A stretch of 64,000 nucleotides of DNA, taken from contig NC_135559.1 in assembly GCF_964340395.1 (NCBI RefSeq), positions 23,418,964-23,482,963 of the forward strand. The letters are read 5' to 3'. Position numbers and translations under genes: made by a program. The stretch comes from Glandiceps talaboti (taxonomy: Eukaryota; Hemichordata; Enteropneusta; Spengelidae). Of the stretch, positions 1 through 11,259 are shown piece by piece (positions within the stretch are counted from its first letter, which is position 1; the number at the start of each line of letters is the position of its first letter). A model generated the notes under the pieces. The model was not told the DNA's origin, searched no databases, and saw only the letters and a list, made by a program, of their open reading frames with translations.

Positions 1-1811
1 AGAGTGACTAGCAAGTTATTCAAACTAACAGTAAGAGTGATCAACAAGGCATTCAAAAAAACAGTAAGAGTGACTAACAAGGTATTCAAACTCACAGTAA
101 GAGTGACTAGCAAGGTATTCAAACTAACAGTAAGAGTGACTAGCAAGGCATTCAAACTAACAGTAAGAGTGATCAACAAGGCATTCAAAAAAACAGTAAG
201 AGTGACTAACAAGGTATTCAAACTCACAGTAAGAGTGACTAGCAATGTATTCAAACTAACAGTAAGAGTGACTAGCAAGGCATTCAAACTAGTATTAAGG
301 GTGACTAGCATGGTATTAAAACTAACAGTAAGACTGACTAGCAAGGCATTCAAACTAACAGTAAGAGTGACTAGCAAGTTATTCAAACTAACAGTAAGAG
401 TGACTAGCAAGGTATTCAAACTGACAGTAAGAGTGACTAGCAAGGCATTCAAACTGACTGTAAGAGTGACTAGCAAGGCATTCAAACTGACTGTAAGAGT
501 GACTAGCAAGTTATTCAAACTAACAGTAAGAGTGACTAGCAAGTTATTCAAACTAACAGTAAGAGTGACTAGCAAGGTATTCAAACTGACAGTAAGAGTG
601 ACTAGCAAGTTATTCAAACTGACAGTAAGAGTGACTAGCAAGGTATTCAAACTAACAGTAAGAGTGACTAGCAAGGTATTCAAACTAACAGTAAGAGTGA
701 CTAGCAAGGTATTCAAACTGACAGTAAGAGTGACTAGCAAGGTATTCAAACTAACAGTAAGAGTGACTAGCAAGGTATTCAAACTGACAGTAAGAGTGAC
801 TAACAAGGTATTCAAACTGACAGTAAGAGTGACTAGCAAGGCATTCAAACTAACAGTAAGAGTGACTAGCAAGGCATTCAAACTGACAGTAAGAGTGACT
901 AGCAAGTTATTCAAACTAACAGTAAGAGTGACTAGTAAGGTATTCAAACTGTCAGTAAGAGTGACTAGCAAGGTATTCAAACTGACAGTAAGAGTGACTA
1001 GCAAGGCATTCAAACTGACAGTAAGAGTGACTAGCAAGGCATTCAAACTGACAGTAAGAGTGACTAGCAAGTTATTCAAACTAACAGTAAGAGTGACTAG
1101 CAAGTTATTCAAACTAACAGTAAGAGTGACTAGTAAGGTATTCAAACTAACAGTAAGAGTGACTAGCAAGTTATTCAAACTGACAGTAAGAGTGACTAGT
1201 AAGGTATTCAAACTGACAGTAAGAGTGACTAGTAAGGTATTCAAACTAACTGTAAGAGTGACTAGTAAGGTATTCAAACTGACAGTAAGAGTGACTAGCA
1301 AGGTATTCAAACTGACAGTAAGAGTGACTAGCAAGCTATTCAAACTGACAGTAAGAGTGACTAGCAAGTTATTCAAACTAACAGTAAGAGTGACTAGCAA
1401 GGCATTCAAACTGACTGTAAGAGTGACTAGCAAGTTATTCAAACTAACAGTAAGAGTGACTAGCAAGGTATTCAAACTGACAGTAAGAGTGACTAGTAAG
1501 GTATTCAAACTGACTTTTAGAGTGACTAGTAAGGTATTCAAACTGACAGTAAGAGTGACTAGCAAGGTATTCAAACTGACAGTAAGAGTGACTAGCAAGG
1601 CATTCAAACTGACAGTAAGAGTGACTAGCAAGTTATTCAAACTAACAGTAAGAGTGACTAGCAAGGCATTCAAACTAACAGTAAGAGTGACTAGCAAGGT
1701 ATTCAAACTGACAGTAAGAGTGACTAGCAAGGTATTCAAACTGACAGTAAGAGTGACTAGCAAGGTATTCAAACTAACAGTAAGAGTGACTAGTAAGGTA
1801 TTCAAACTAAC
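1..1811. repeat. 33-bp minisatellite, about 55 copies, cut by the window edge
   Basis: Unit of 33 bp containing AGAGTGACTAGCAAG and ATTCAAACT, repeated head to tail from base 1, so the array starts left of the window. Because 33 is divisible by three, the plus strand reads as one open frame (4-1845) of an 11-residue unit like VRVTSKVFKLT. The main amino acid variation is one V/L/A position; the other frequent changes (CTA/CTG, ACA/ACT, AGC/AGT) are silent, but there are too few variable sites to argue selection. It sits antisense within a PSMD1 intron. I treat it as non-coding satellite DNA. Confidence 0.95.
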
Positions 1812-2271
1812 AATTTACAGTACATTTAACTACAAAGTTTTATAGGAACCCTCTTGTATTGGTAATGTACAGTACACTGTAGAGAAATAAAAGAACCACA
1901 ATTATGGAGTCTTGAGATCAGATATAACAGTGTACTGTAGACACACATGTTGACTACTGTACCCTAAAAAGCCACCACTTATGTACAGCAGTGTCTTGAT
2001 ATGATAACTTGGCACCTTACTACAGACTCACAAGAGAACCCATTCGTTATCATGTTAAGTGCTAACAAGAATGTTGCTTTATTAGGAGGTACATTCATAT
2101 ATTAACAGTTAAACTTGAATGTTTTGGGCTATTTGACCTTGAAGATAAAGGTCAAGGGCAAAGGTTTTAAAAGAAAGCTCATCATGGATAATCATCATAT
2201 AATATGACTTAGAAGAATAGAGATAAGTAATAAAATATTGAATAATGTTGATTTATAAATCTAGTACTTAC
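1812..2271. other. unique PSMD1 intron sequence
   Basis: AT-rich single-copy sequence between the 33-bp array and the donor side of the leftmost PSMD1 exon. No coding or regulatory feature recognised. Confidence 0.6.
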
Positions 2272-2442
2272 CACTTCCATTTTATCACTTTCTTCCTTCT
2301 TTTCTTTCTTTTTTTGCTTGGCAGTGATGGAAAGTACAGCAGTGGTCACTTTTTCCTTTTCTTTTTCTTTGGGTGTTTCTAGTGGTGGTGGGTAGGCATA
2401 GGTAGATGGTTTGGCACTGGACTTGAACTCCAAAACTGGCAT
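2272..2442 (-). CDS. PSMD1: PSMD1 exon, C-terminal charged linker
   Basis: A 171-bp, phase 0-0 exon encoding 57 residues of the 26S proteasome regulatory subunit PSMD1/Rpn2. The minus strand shows TATAG before ATGCCAGTT (acceptor) and GTAAGTACT after the last GTG codon (donor). The peptide starts [20 protein letters not shown], has a KEKEKEK run, then TAVLSITAK, and ends in a Lys/Glu-rich stretch with EESDKMEV. This matches the region of vertebrate PSMD1 that follows the toroid domain: [15 protein letters not shown] and AVLSITAK are hallmarks. It follows the 3301-3470 exon directly in frame. The remaining C-terminal exons lie left of the window. The internal Met is not a start codon. Confidence 0.97.
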
Positions 2443-2535
2443 CTATACAACAGAAATATATTATACTGCATGGTTACACTGAAATCATGGCATTTAGTCT
2501 CATAATGAAATAATTATGAATGTATGTAGAATCTT

Positions 2536-3168
2536 TTCTGTAGTTCTACATTACATCAATGTGTGTTTATGTCATCGGTTTTGTAGTTCTACATCACATC
2601 AATGTGTGTTTATGTCATCGGTTTTGTAGTTCTACATCATGTCAATGTGTGTTTATGTCATCAGTTTTGTAGTTCTACATTACATCAATGTGTGTTTATG
2701 TCATCGGTTTTGTAGTTCTACATCATGTCAATGTGTGTTTATGTCATCAGTTTTGTAGTTCTACATCATGTCAATGTGTGTTTATGTCATCAGTTTTGTA
2801 GTTCTACATCACATCAATGTGTGTTTATGTCATCGGTTTTGTAGTTCTACATCATGTCAATGTGTGTTTATGTCACCAGTTTTGTAGTTCTACATTACAT
2901 CAATGTGTGTTTATGTCATCAGTTTTGTAGTTCTACATCATGTCAATGTGTGTTTATGTCATCAGTTTTGTAGTTCTACATCATGTCAATGTGTGTTTAT
3001 GTCATCAGTTTTGTAGTTCTACATCATGTCAATGTGTGTTTATGTCATCAGTTTTGTAGTTCTACATCATGTCAATGTGTGTTTATGTCTGACTCATCAG
3101 TTCTGTAGTTCTACTTTACAACAGTGTGTGTGTGTTTGTCATCAGTTCTGTAGTCCTACATCATGACA
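2536..3168. repeat. 43-bp minisatellite, about 15 copies
   Basis: Unit contains TGTAGTTCTACAT and CAATGTGTGTTTATGTCATC, with variants CACATC/CATGTC/TACATC. It fills most of the 858-bp PSMD1 intron 2443-3300. The last two units are degenerate. Confidence 0.95.
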
Positions 3169-3300
3169 ACATATATCACTAAACTGTATACAATTTTGAA
3201 TTATAAAAGATTCACTTGATTACTTGATAACAATGCTATAGCTGGAGATACAACAAAATGTAGTACTGAAGCAAACAGTAAAGCTTGATGGTAAACTTAC

Positions 3301-3470
3301 CTGAAGGTCTGCATTAAGTCCAATCACATTGGTTGGAACAAAGGCCAAGGACAGGAAGTGAGATAACGGAAACCAAAACCAGAAATGGGTGAAGACTAAC
3401 AAGCCAACAACAGATGCCATGTGTGTATGACCAGTACGGGATTGTAGAGAAACAGTCACGTTTCTACCAC
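3301..3470 (-). CDS. PSMD1: PSMD1 exon, end of toroid domain (GRNVTVSLQ...)
   Basis: A 170-bp exon with acceptor TTACAG before GTGGTAGAAAC and donor GTAAGTTTAC after CTTCAG. Its first two bases complete a glycine codon started by the upstream exon, then 56 codons follow. The peptide contains [38 protein letters not shown] and [10 protein letters not shown]. This is one of the most conserved stretches of PSMD1/Rpn2 in animals, including the [14 protein letters not shown] signature. Rpn2 is a scaffold of the 19S base: its PC-repeat toroid is followed by this hydrophobic closing segment. Phase 1 on the 5' side and phase 0 on the 3' side agree with both neighbours. Confidence 0.98.
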
Positions 3471-3540
3471 CTGTAACATTAACCAATGACATTGACTTAA
3501 ATAGTGATTTTGTACAGGTATAATATCTTCATCTATTTTT

Positions 3541-5123
3541 GGGCAATGTGAAGCTATTACAAAGTTGTCACTGATTGGATAGGGGGAGATGTGAAGCTAT
3601 TACAAGGTTGCCACTGATTGGATAGGGGGAGATGTGAAGCTATTACAAAGTTGTCACTGATTGGATAGGGGGAGATGTGAAGCTATTACAAGGTTGTCAC
3701 TGATTGGATAGGGGGAGATGTGAAGCTATTACAAGGTTGTCACTGATTGGATAGGGGGAGATGTGAAGCTATTACAAGGTTGCTACTGATTGGATAGGGG
3801 GAGATGTGAAGCTATTACAAAGTTGTCACTGATTGGATAGGGGGAGATGTGAAGCTATTACAAGGTTGCCACTGATTGGATAGGGGGCAATGTGAAGCTA
3901 TTACAAGGTTGCCACTGATTGGATAGGGGGAGATGTGAAGCTATTACAAGGTTGCCACTGATTGATAGGGGGAGATGTGAAGCTATTACAAGGTTGCCAC
4001 TGATTGGATAGGGGGAGATGTGAAGCTATTACAAAGTTGTCACTGATTGGATAGGGGGAGATATGAAGCTATTACAAGGTTGCCACTGATTGATAGGGGG
4101 AGATGTGAAGCTATTACAAAGTTGTCACTGAGTGGATAGGGGGAGATGTGAAGCTATTACAAAGTTGTCACTGATTGGATAGGGGGAGATGTGAAGCTAT
4201 TACAAAGTTGTCACTGATTGGATAGGGGGAGATGTGAAGCTATTACAAAGTTGTCACTGATTGGATAGGGGGAGATGTGAAGCTATTACAAAGTTGTCAC
4301 TGATTGGATAGGGGGAGATGTGAAGCTATTACAAAGTTGTCACTGATTGGATAGGGGGAGATGTGAAGCTATTACAAAGTTGTCACTGATTGGATAGGGG
4401 GAGATGTGAAGCTATTACAAAGTTGTCACTGATTGGATAGGGGGAGATGTGAAGCTATTACAAAGTTGTCACTGAGTGGATAGGGGGAGATGTGAAGCTA
4501 TTACAAAGTTGTCACTGAGTGGATAGGGGGAGATGTGAAGCTATTACAAAGTTGTCACTGAGTGGATAGGGGGAGATGTGAAGCTATTACAAAGTTGTCA
4601 CTGAGTGGATAGGGGGAGATGTGAAGCTATTACAAAGTTGTCACTGATTGGATAGGGGGAGATGTGAAGCTATTACAAAGTTGTCACTGATTGGATAGGG
4701 GGAGATGTGAAGCTATTACAAAGTTGTCACTGAGTGGATAGGGGGAGATGTGAAGCTATTACAAAGTTGTCACTGATTGGATAGGGGGAGATGTGAAGCT
4801 ATTACAAAGTTGTCACTGAGTGGATAGGGGGAGATGTGAAGCTATTACAAAGTTGTCACTGAGTGGATAGGGGGAGATGTGAAGCTATTACAAAGTTGTC
4901 ACTGAGTGGATAGGGGGAGATGTGAAGCTATTACAAAGTTGTCACTGAGTGGATAGGGGGAGATGTGAAGCTATTACAAAGTTGTCACTGAGTGGATAGG
5001 GGGAGATGTGAAGCTATTACAAAGTTGTCACTGAGTGGATAGGGGGAGATGTGAAGCTATTACAAAGTTGTCACTGATTGGATAGGGGAGATGTGAAGTT
5101 ATTACAAAGTTGTCACTGATTGG
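3541..5123. repeat. 43-bp minisatellite, about 37 copies
   Basis: Unit contains GGGGGAGATGTGAAGCTATT and ACAAAGTTGTCACTGATTGG. Many units keep CTGATTGGAT, an inverted CCAATCAG box; another subset has GAGTGGAT instead. Two units are one base short. The array lies in the 7.3-kb PSMD1 intron 3471-10778, immediately before the next array. Confidence 0.96.
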
Positions 5124-5191
5124 AAAACATACATATACTTTATCTCTCATCAACAATACAGCCAACATATGTGATATGCTTGTTTCCATTG

Positions 5192-6028
5192 TCTAACCAA
5201 TCAGAATGAACCATATATAGTGTTTCACTGCTGTTTTTTCTAACCAATCAGAATGAACCATATACAGTGCTTCACTGCTGTTTTCTAACCAATCAGCATG
5301 AACCATATATAGTGCTTCACTGCTGTTTTTTCTAACCAATCAGAATGAACCATATATAGTGCTTCACTGCTGTTTTCTAACCAATCAGCATGAACCATAT
5401 ATAGTGCTTCACTGCTGTTTTTTCTAACCAATCAGAATGAACCATATATAGTGCTTCACTGCTGTTTTCTAACCAATCAGAATGAACCATATACAGTGCT
5501 TCACTGCTGTTTTCTAAGCAATCAGAATGAACCATATATAGTGCTTCACTGCTGTTTTCTAAGCAATCAGAATGAATCATATATAGTGCTTCACTGCTGT
5601 TTTTTCTAACCAATCAGAATGAACCATATATAGTGCTTCACTGCTGTTTTCTAAGCAATCAGAATGAACCATATATAGTGCTTCACTGCTGTTTTCTAAC
5701 CAATCAGCATGAACCATATATAGTGCTTCACTGCTGTTTTTTCTAACCAATCAGAATGAACCATATACAGTGCTTCACTGCTGTTTTCTAAGCAATCAGA
5801 ATGAACCATATATAGTGCTTCACTGCTGTTTTCTAACCAATCAGCATGAACCATATATAGTGCTTCACTGCTGTTTTTTCTAACCAATCAGAATGAACCA
5901 TATACAGTGCTTCACTGCTGTTTTCTAAGCAATCAGAATGAACCATATATAGTGCTTCACTGCTGTTTTCTTACCAATCAGCATGAACCATATATATTGT
6001 TTCACTGCTGTTTTCTAACCAATCAGCA
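5192..6028. repeat. 46-48-bp minisatellite, 19 copies, CCAAT-bearing
   Basis: Unit contains TCTAACCAATCAGAATGAAC, then ATATAGTGCTTCACTGCTGT, with a 2-bp length polymorphism in the T run. About 14 of 19 units carry CCAATCAG on the plus strand; the others read GCAATCAG. It is separated from the preceding array by about 70 bp of unique sequence. Confidence 0.95.
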
Positions 6029-6098
6029 TAATCTTGAAATCATTCAGAGACTGCTGTTGCAGTGACTCTGATAGTAAGTTGCATCTGTCTATGATAGA

Positions 6099-6117
6099 TG
6101 GGGGGGGGGGGGGGGGA
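6099..6117. repeat. poly-G tract
   Basis: About 18 consecutive G, a mutation-prone homopolymer in unique sequence just right of the CCAAT array. Confidence 0.9.
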
Positions 6118-6239
6118 GTAATTTCGATAATCTTGAATGGTAGAATTTGGTAGCTTTCATTGTGCATGTGTCTGGTGGAAGTGTGCTGTTGGTCTTTATT
6201 GATGGCAACTGTTAAAGAGATTTTGAAAAACATTGTTTA

Positions 6240-6900
6240 TCTAGTCTCTGTATAGCTGATACTAGTTTGCACCATGTTATTAACATTGATGTTTTCTGTA
6301 TCTGTTGGTTATGTATCAGGCAGCAAGCCTTTGCACTTTTTCTAGGTTGGTTATATCAGATTGTCTATAAGGGTTCCAAACAGTGGGGGGGGGGGGGGCA
6401 AACTTGACTAATGGTCTCACAAGTTTTGTATATTCTTTAATAGGAATTGAATAATTGAGGTTGTTGTGTAGGAAACCAAGGGTTTTGATGGCTATGATGC
6501 AACTCAGTTAATATGATGGTGCAATAATGTTCAGTTGTCAAAATTCACCCTCGATAACTTTATTTTGACTTGTAGTTTACAATTTTCCATTAGATTGTGT
6601 AGTCATTGATTACTTCTTATCTTCTCGTGTTTAAATAGTCACAATACATAACACTATCAGGATAGAAAGGCAGCTACAATTTCTCTACCCTGGCTATTTG
6701 TTTGTCAAGATCTGATAGTAGACTTTGCCTGTCAGTATTTGATATGATAGTAAAGTATGTAACTGTGTCATCTGCAAACAAGCATACAGTAGAGTTCAAA
6801 CCTCTATGGATGTGAATGATAGTCCCTGTACTGTAGTGAACCTTGTGGGACACCTACTAACTACTATTACTAAGTGTCTAAGGATTCACTTTGTGATAAT
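6240..6900 (-). mobile_element. decayed non-LTR retrotransposon reverse transcriptase fragment
   Basis: Read on the minus strand, about 6870-6835 encodes VGVPQGSL, the classic reverse transcriptase motif with the GVPQGS core. About 80 bases further on, near 6800-6765, it encodes STVCLFADDTV, containing the catalytic A/FADD box. A later stretch near 6360-6330 reads ITNLEKVQRLAA, as in CR1/RTE-like ORF2 C-termini. Stops and frameshifts between motifs show a dead copy. It lies in a PSMD1 intron in the same orientation as PSMD1. A poly-G run (about 6385-6398) interrupts it. The family is not resolved; boundaries are approximate. Confidence 0.8.
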
Positions 6901-7074
6901 GATGTTGACTTCAACATTTAGTTTGTAGTTTGTATAGCTAAGGTTTAAAAAAATAATTGTTTGGTTCTGGTTATCCAACCCCACTTAGCTTTTCACTGCC
7001 AACCCTAAACCCTTTTTTTTAAATTTTTTTTTACGTATTTAGGAAAAAGTAATACCATGTATGTCCTATACATC

Positions 7075-7745
7075 TAGTATACATAGACTGGATGTATAGG
7101 ACACATACATAGACTGGATGTATAGGACACATACATAGACTGGATGTATAGGACACATACATAGACTGGATGTATAGGACACACATAGACTGGATGTATA
7201 GGACACATACATAGACTGGATGTATAGGACACATACATAGACTGGATGTATAGGACACATACATAGACTGGATGTATAGGACACATACATAGACTGGATG
7301 TATAGGACACATACATAGACTGGATGTATAGGACACATACATAGACTGGATGTATAGGACACATACATAGACTGGATGTATAGGACACATACACAGACTG
7401 GATGTATAGGACACATACATAGACTGGATGTATAGGACACATACATAGACTGGATGTATAGGACACATACACAGACTGGATGTATAGGACACATACATAG
7501 ACTGGATGTATAGGACACATACATAGACTGGATGTATAGGACACATACACAGACTGGATGTATAGGACACATACACAGACTGGATGTATAGGACACATAC
7601 ACAGACTGGATGTATAGGACACATACACAGACTGGATGTATAGGACACATACATAGACTGGATGTATAGGACACATACATAGACTGGATGTGTAGGACAC
7701 ATACATAGACTGGATGTATATCACACATACATAGACTGGACTTAT
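7075..7745. repeat. 26-bp minisatellite, about 26 copies
   Basis: Unit contains GGATGTATAGGACACATACA then TAGACT. Variants include CACAGACT and one unit with ATACAT deleted near 7190. Since 26 is not a multiple of three and the unit lacks stops on the minus strand, all three minus frames are open for about 220 codons. These are artefacts of the repeat. Confidence 0.96.
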
Positions 7746-8026
7746 AGTAAGAATTACTTGCATTTACCCACTTTATTCACAAATCACTTCAGTATAAGTT
7801 TATTCAATGACATTGATACATATATCTGTTTTGTGGACATTTTAATACTTTAAACATGTATATCATGTTTATACTATCCTCAATAAATTTCATCTACACA
7901 AATTACTATGATTCAAGAATCATCTTATAATAAAATAAAATTGATATAACTTATTTCTCAATACAAACTTCGTATGACATATTTTTCACTTTCCATTTAT
8001 TCCTAACTTCAAGCCTTTATTTTCAG
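7746..8026. other. unique intron sequence
   Basis: AT-rich single-copy DNA with no repeat or coding signal seen. Confidence 0.5.
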
Positions 8027-8121
8027 GTTTCACATTGCCTCATGTCGCTGCTTACACTACAAAGTATACAACAGATCAGATTGTTGAGCTAAATGATGGA
8101 CAGTCAATACAGATAAACTGA
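8027..8121 (+). other. possible plus-strand terminal exon, unidentified
   Basis: A good 3' splice site (CCTAAC branch-like motif at 8002-8007, then a pyrimidine-rich tract ending TTTTCAG at 8026) is followed by 30 open codons and a TGA at 8119. The peptide begins FTLPHVAAYTTKYTTDQ and ends NDGQSIQIN. Composition looks protein-like but I do not recognise it, and no partner exon was found. It would be antisense to PSMD1. A chance ORF of this length is quite possible. Confidence 0.2.
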
Positions 8122-9189
8122 GTGACATTTTGAAAAATTGACTGATTTCATCTAATTTAAATGTTTCCTGAGTCTACATTTTTGACATGTTTATTTGACT
8201 GTGCAAGATAACATATTTTACATTTGCAGTGAGACCATCTATGAGTGTAATTGTTATGCTTAAGGCATATATCATCAGATTAAAATTGCTGGACCGTTTA
8301 CATGCTTGTACTGTTCACAAATCATACTTTGGAACATGTTGTGCATATGAATGAGCCTGTATTTTTTGTAGGTAGATGACAAATACACAGTAAGTCTCAA
8401 GGCAGTCAGAGTTAGACACTTTAGTGATTATGTAGAGTTGATATCATTGGCCAGCCTTTACACATACACCATGTACATTGTATATCTAGTTACTAGTACC
8501 CAATCACAAGGATTATGTATCCCATGGATCCCCCTCAAGTCATGCTTATTACTACCGTCACTGTCACCTAGCAACCATAGTGATGGACAACACAACGTGT
8601 GGAGTTGGGTCTGAGTACCATACATAAGGAAGGCATGAAATGATACATCAACATGATATTTGGGTGGCATTGCACAGCACTTCCTTGACACATAATACTA
8701 TATTTACTTGCTAATGTATAAATTTAAAATAATAGATCTGACCTATTTGTCTTAATCATGACCTTAACTGTTTGACAGATAGTATTATAATGACTATCTA
8801 GAACCTCTAAGCATCAATCGAACAATTACAAACATCACTAAATATCAAAATACTTAGCTGAAATTCAAACAGACATTTATTTAACATATTACCAATACAA
8901 AAACTACACATTTTCTATTTGTAAAAAAACTATGCTAAGGCTAGGGTCAGAATTTACGGCAAGGGGGGGGGGGGCACCTGGGGAGAAATTGGGGGTTCAG
9001 GGAGGGGGCAGGAGGGTCAGGCCATGAAAATTTTGATGGTCTGAAAGGGAGCCTCAAAATATTTTGCTCGTGATTTGAACTAAATTAAGCCTCGGGAGTG
9101 GTCATTTACCTAGTAAATTAAAAGAGAAGCGCCAATGGTGTTGTAGCACAACTGTTGACAGTACATTTTAACTTTCTATAATGATTATG
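8122..9189. other. unique intron sequence with a G-rich block
   Basis: No genes recognised. The block at 8961-9020 holds six G runs of three or more (GGGGGGGGGG, GGGG, GGGGG, GGG, GGGGG, GGG) separated by short spacers, a potential G-quadruplex on the plus strand. Confidence 0.5.
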
Positions 9190-10511
9190 TGATCTTATTG
9201 CTAGACATATATGCATACATTCTTTTATTTTATTTATTCCCATGCCTTCCCATCCATGATGTTATATCTACAATATACACCATCATTTAATGTTACTATG
9301 GGTGTGGTCTTGTTGCTAGGCATATCTACATACAATTTTGCAATATTCATTCATTCATTCACCTTCTCGTCACTGGTGTTATTTTGGCATTATATGTCAT
9401 TGTTTACCTGTTGCTATGGGCATGGTCTTATTGCTTAGGGTATTTTGATATTTTAAAAAAATAGCGCCAATGATGTTAAAGCACAACTGTACAGATTTTA
9501 AAAATGTTTACCCCCATGCTGATCCATGCTAACAATAGGTGTTCATTTGTTGAATTACTATCCACTTGCCTATCCATCCCTGTTGTTATCTTTGCAACAT
9601 ACGCGATCACTTGGCTATTGCTATGGGCGTGGTCATGTTGCGAGACATATTTGCATACATTTTTTGAATGTTCATTCACTTGTCTATGAATCCATGATGT
9701 TATCTTTGCAATATATGTGACCATTAGGCTGTTGCTATGGGTGTGGTATTGGTGCTAGGCACATTTACATACATTTTTTGAATATTTATTCACTTGTCTA
9801 TTAATCCCTGTTGTTATCTTTGCAATATATGTGATCATTTGGCTGTTGCCATGGGTGTGGTCTTGTTGCTAGGCACATTTGCATACACTTTTTGAATGTT
9901 TACTCACCTGCCTACCAGATATTATTTGACCAAAATATACTGCCATTTGGTTGTTGCTAAAGGCATGGTCATGGTTGCTAGGGCCAATTGTGTCTAAATG
10001 TTTTGAAGAAAATCTGCAGAATAACACTCCTTGAAACATCTCACCAAGTTTCAGTCTCACTCACTCACTAAGTACTTTTTGAGATACAAATTTTTTACCA
10101 AAAGTCACATTTTTACACCTAATTTGCATATTAGTGATGAGATCATTATATGTTTAACATTTCTTCAGCTATACATCCCCAGATACATCCTGATTAAATT
10201 TCAGACCCATCTGCTGAGTAGTTTTGGAATTAAAGATTTTGGACCAAAATGACACATTTTTAGCCCTAATTTGTATATCACTGATGGAATCATTCATAAT
10301 CTAAACACCTCTAAGAATGTTCCTACTACATTTCAGACTGATCTGCCCAGTAGTTTTTGAGTTTAAGTTTTTTGACCAAAAATCACATTTTTTTACTCAA
10401 ATCATACACCGGTGGTAAGATCATTTTGATTTGAACAACTTCCCAACTAGACACCCAAGGTAATACACCCACCTAATATCATAGCAATCGGTTGTTTACT
10501 TTAAGTTGTTT

Positions 10512-10571
<60 letters not shown>

Positions 10572-10628
10572 CAATACAGACAGACACTTTGCCATGCCTA
10601 CTGAACCTTATCAGTTCAGTTGTGCTAA
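9190..10628 (+). mobile_element. interspersed composite element, copy 1 (114-bp core repeats, CA tract, terminal hairpin)
   Basis: The same structure occurs again at 19782-20884. From left to right: several diverged 114-bp tandem units containing GTTGCTATGGGCGTGGTC and TTGCATACATTTTTTGAATG; a conserved segment with CAAATGTTTT-like sequence and GAAAATCTGCAGAA; about 125-bp subrepeats with CACATTTTTA and CCTAATTTGCATATTA; a (CA)n tract; then a 3' hairpin ACTGAAC-CTTATCA-GTTCAGT (10600-10620) followed by TGTGCTAA. Core tandem repeats plus a microsatellite plus a 3' hairpin before CTAA recalls non-autonomous Helitron-like elements. No protein is encoded, and the ends are not proven. Confidence 0.65.
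10515..10570. repeat. (CA)n microsatellite inside the element
   Basis: About 28 CA dinucleotides. A CA tract occupies the equivalent position in the second copy of the element, so it is an inherited part of the element. Confidence 0.95.
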
Positions 10629-10778
10629 TAAAACCAATGTATTTAATGTTATTTACAGTTTGGACAAAGTGATCCTTCTCCTTTTTCAATGGCATAAAAA
10701 AAAGAAGCAAAATGGCCAAAAAGTTAAAGTAACAACAGGGACTACAAATGAAAGGTTGAAGAAATAAAAGTTACAAAC

Positions 10779-10881
10779 CTGCATCTAATATTCCTTGAGC
10801 TAGAATTGCACCAAACTTGGCCATCACATCATCATGTTTATCAGCTATCACTTTAGAATACATAGTACGGAAAGCAGCCAC
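10779..10881 (-). CDS. PSMD1: PSMD1 exon, last PC repeat ([15 protein letters not shown]...)
   Basis: A 103-bp exon: acceptor TTCTACAG before GTGGCTGCTTT and donor GTTTGTAAC after GATGCAG. It encodes 34 residues plus the first base of a glycine codon completed by the 3301-3470 exon. The peptide [20 protein letters not shown] then [14 protein letters not shown] is near-identical to vertebrate PSMD1. [15 protein letters not shown] is the last proteasome/cyclosome (PC) repeat of the Rpn2 toroid. Phase 0 at the 5' end fits the preceding exon ending in CPK. The short exon sits between two 7-kb introns filled with repeats. Confidence 0.98.
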
Positions 10882-11074
10882 CTGTAGAAGGTAATCAATA
10901 CATACACGACTTATTATACATCAAATGTTTGATCAACTGTAAAGTAACAACCATCAGGTTATTAACTGTCGCAAAGGAAACAAACCTGTCCAATTAAATA
11001 TAATTCTATTGTCATTCACAATGTTTTTATAATTAAAATTGTCATATAGAATTGCACCAAACTCTCTACCCCTG

Positions 11075-11215
11075 TACATTAAAACCTCTCCCAATGTAAA
11101 CATTTTCAAAAGACGCTTGAAAACTCACATATTTCAGAGAGCTTTTTCATCTCCTTTCTAACTCTAAGCGCCACTGAACATTGTTTTCTTTGGATATCTG
11201 GCGCTATATAAATTT
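11075..11215 (+). mobile_element. 3' end of a CR1/L2-type non-LTR retrotransposon
   Basis: The plus strand encodes NIFKRRLKTHIFQRAF, typical of the extreme C-terminus of LINE ORF2 proteins (FKxxLKTxLFxxAF). It is followed by a GCGCC segment and GGCGCTATATAAATTTATTA, the usual 3' tail of such elements, and then by a (GATA)n tract. Severely 5' truncated. Confidence 0.75.
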
Positions 11216-11217
11216 AT

Positions 11218-11259
<42 letters not shown>
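11216..11259. repeat. (GATA)n microsatellite
   Basis: About ten GATA units directly after the LINE 3' tail, probably its terminal simple repeat. Confidence 0.95.

Noticed and set aside
7031-7763. Three overlapping minus-strand ORFs of 220-229 codons
   Set aside because: They are the three frames of one 26-bp stop-free repeat; the same peptide appears shifted in each.
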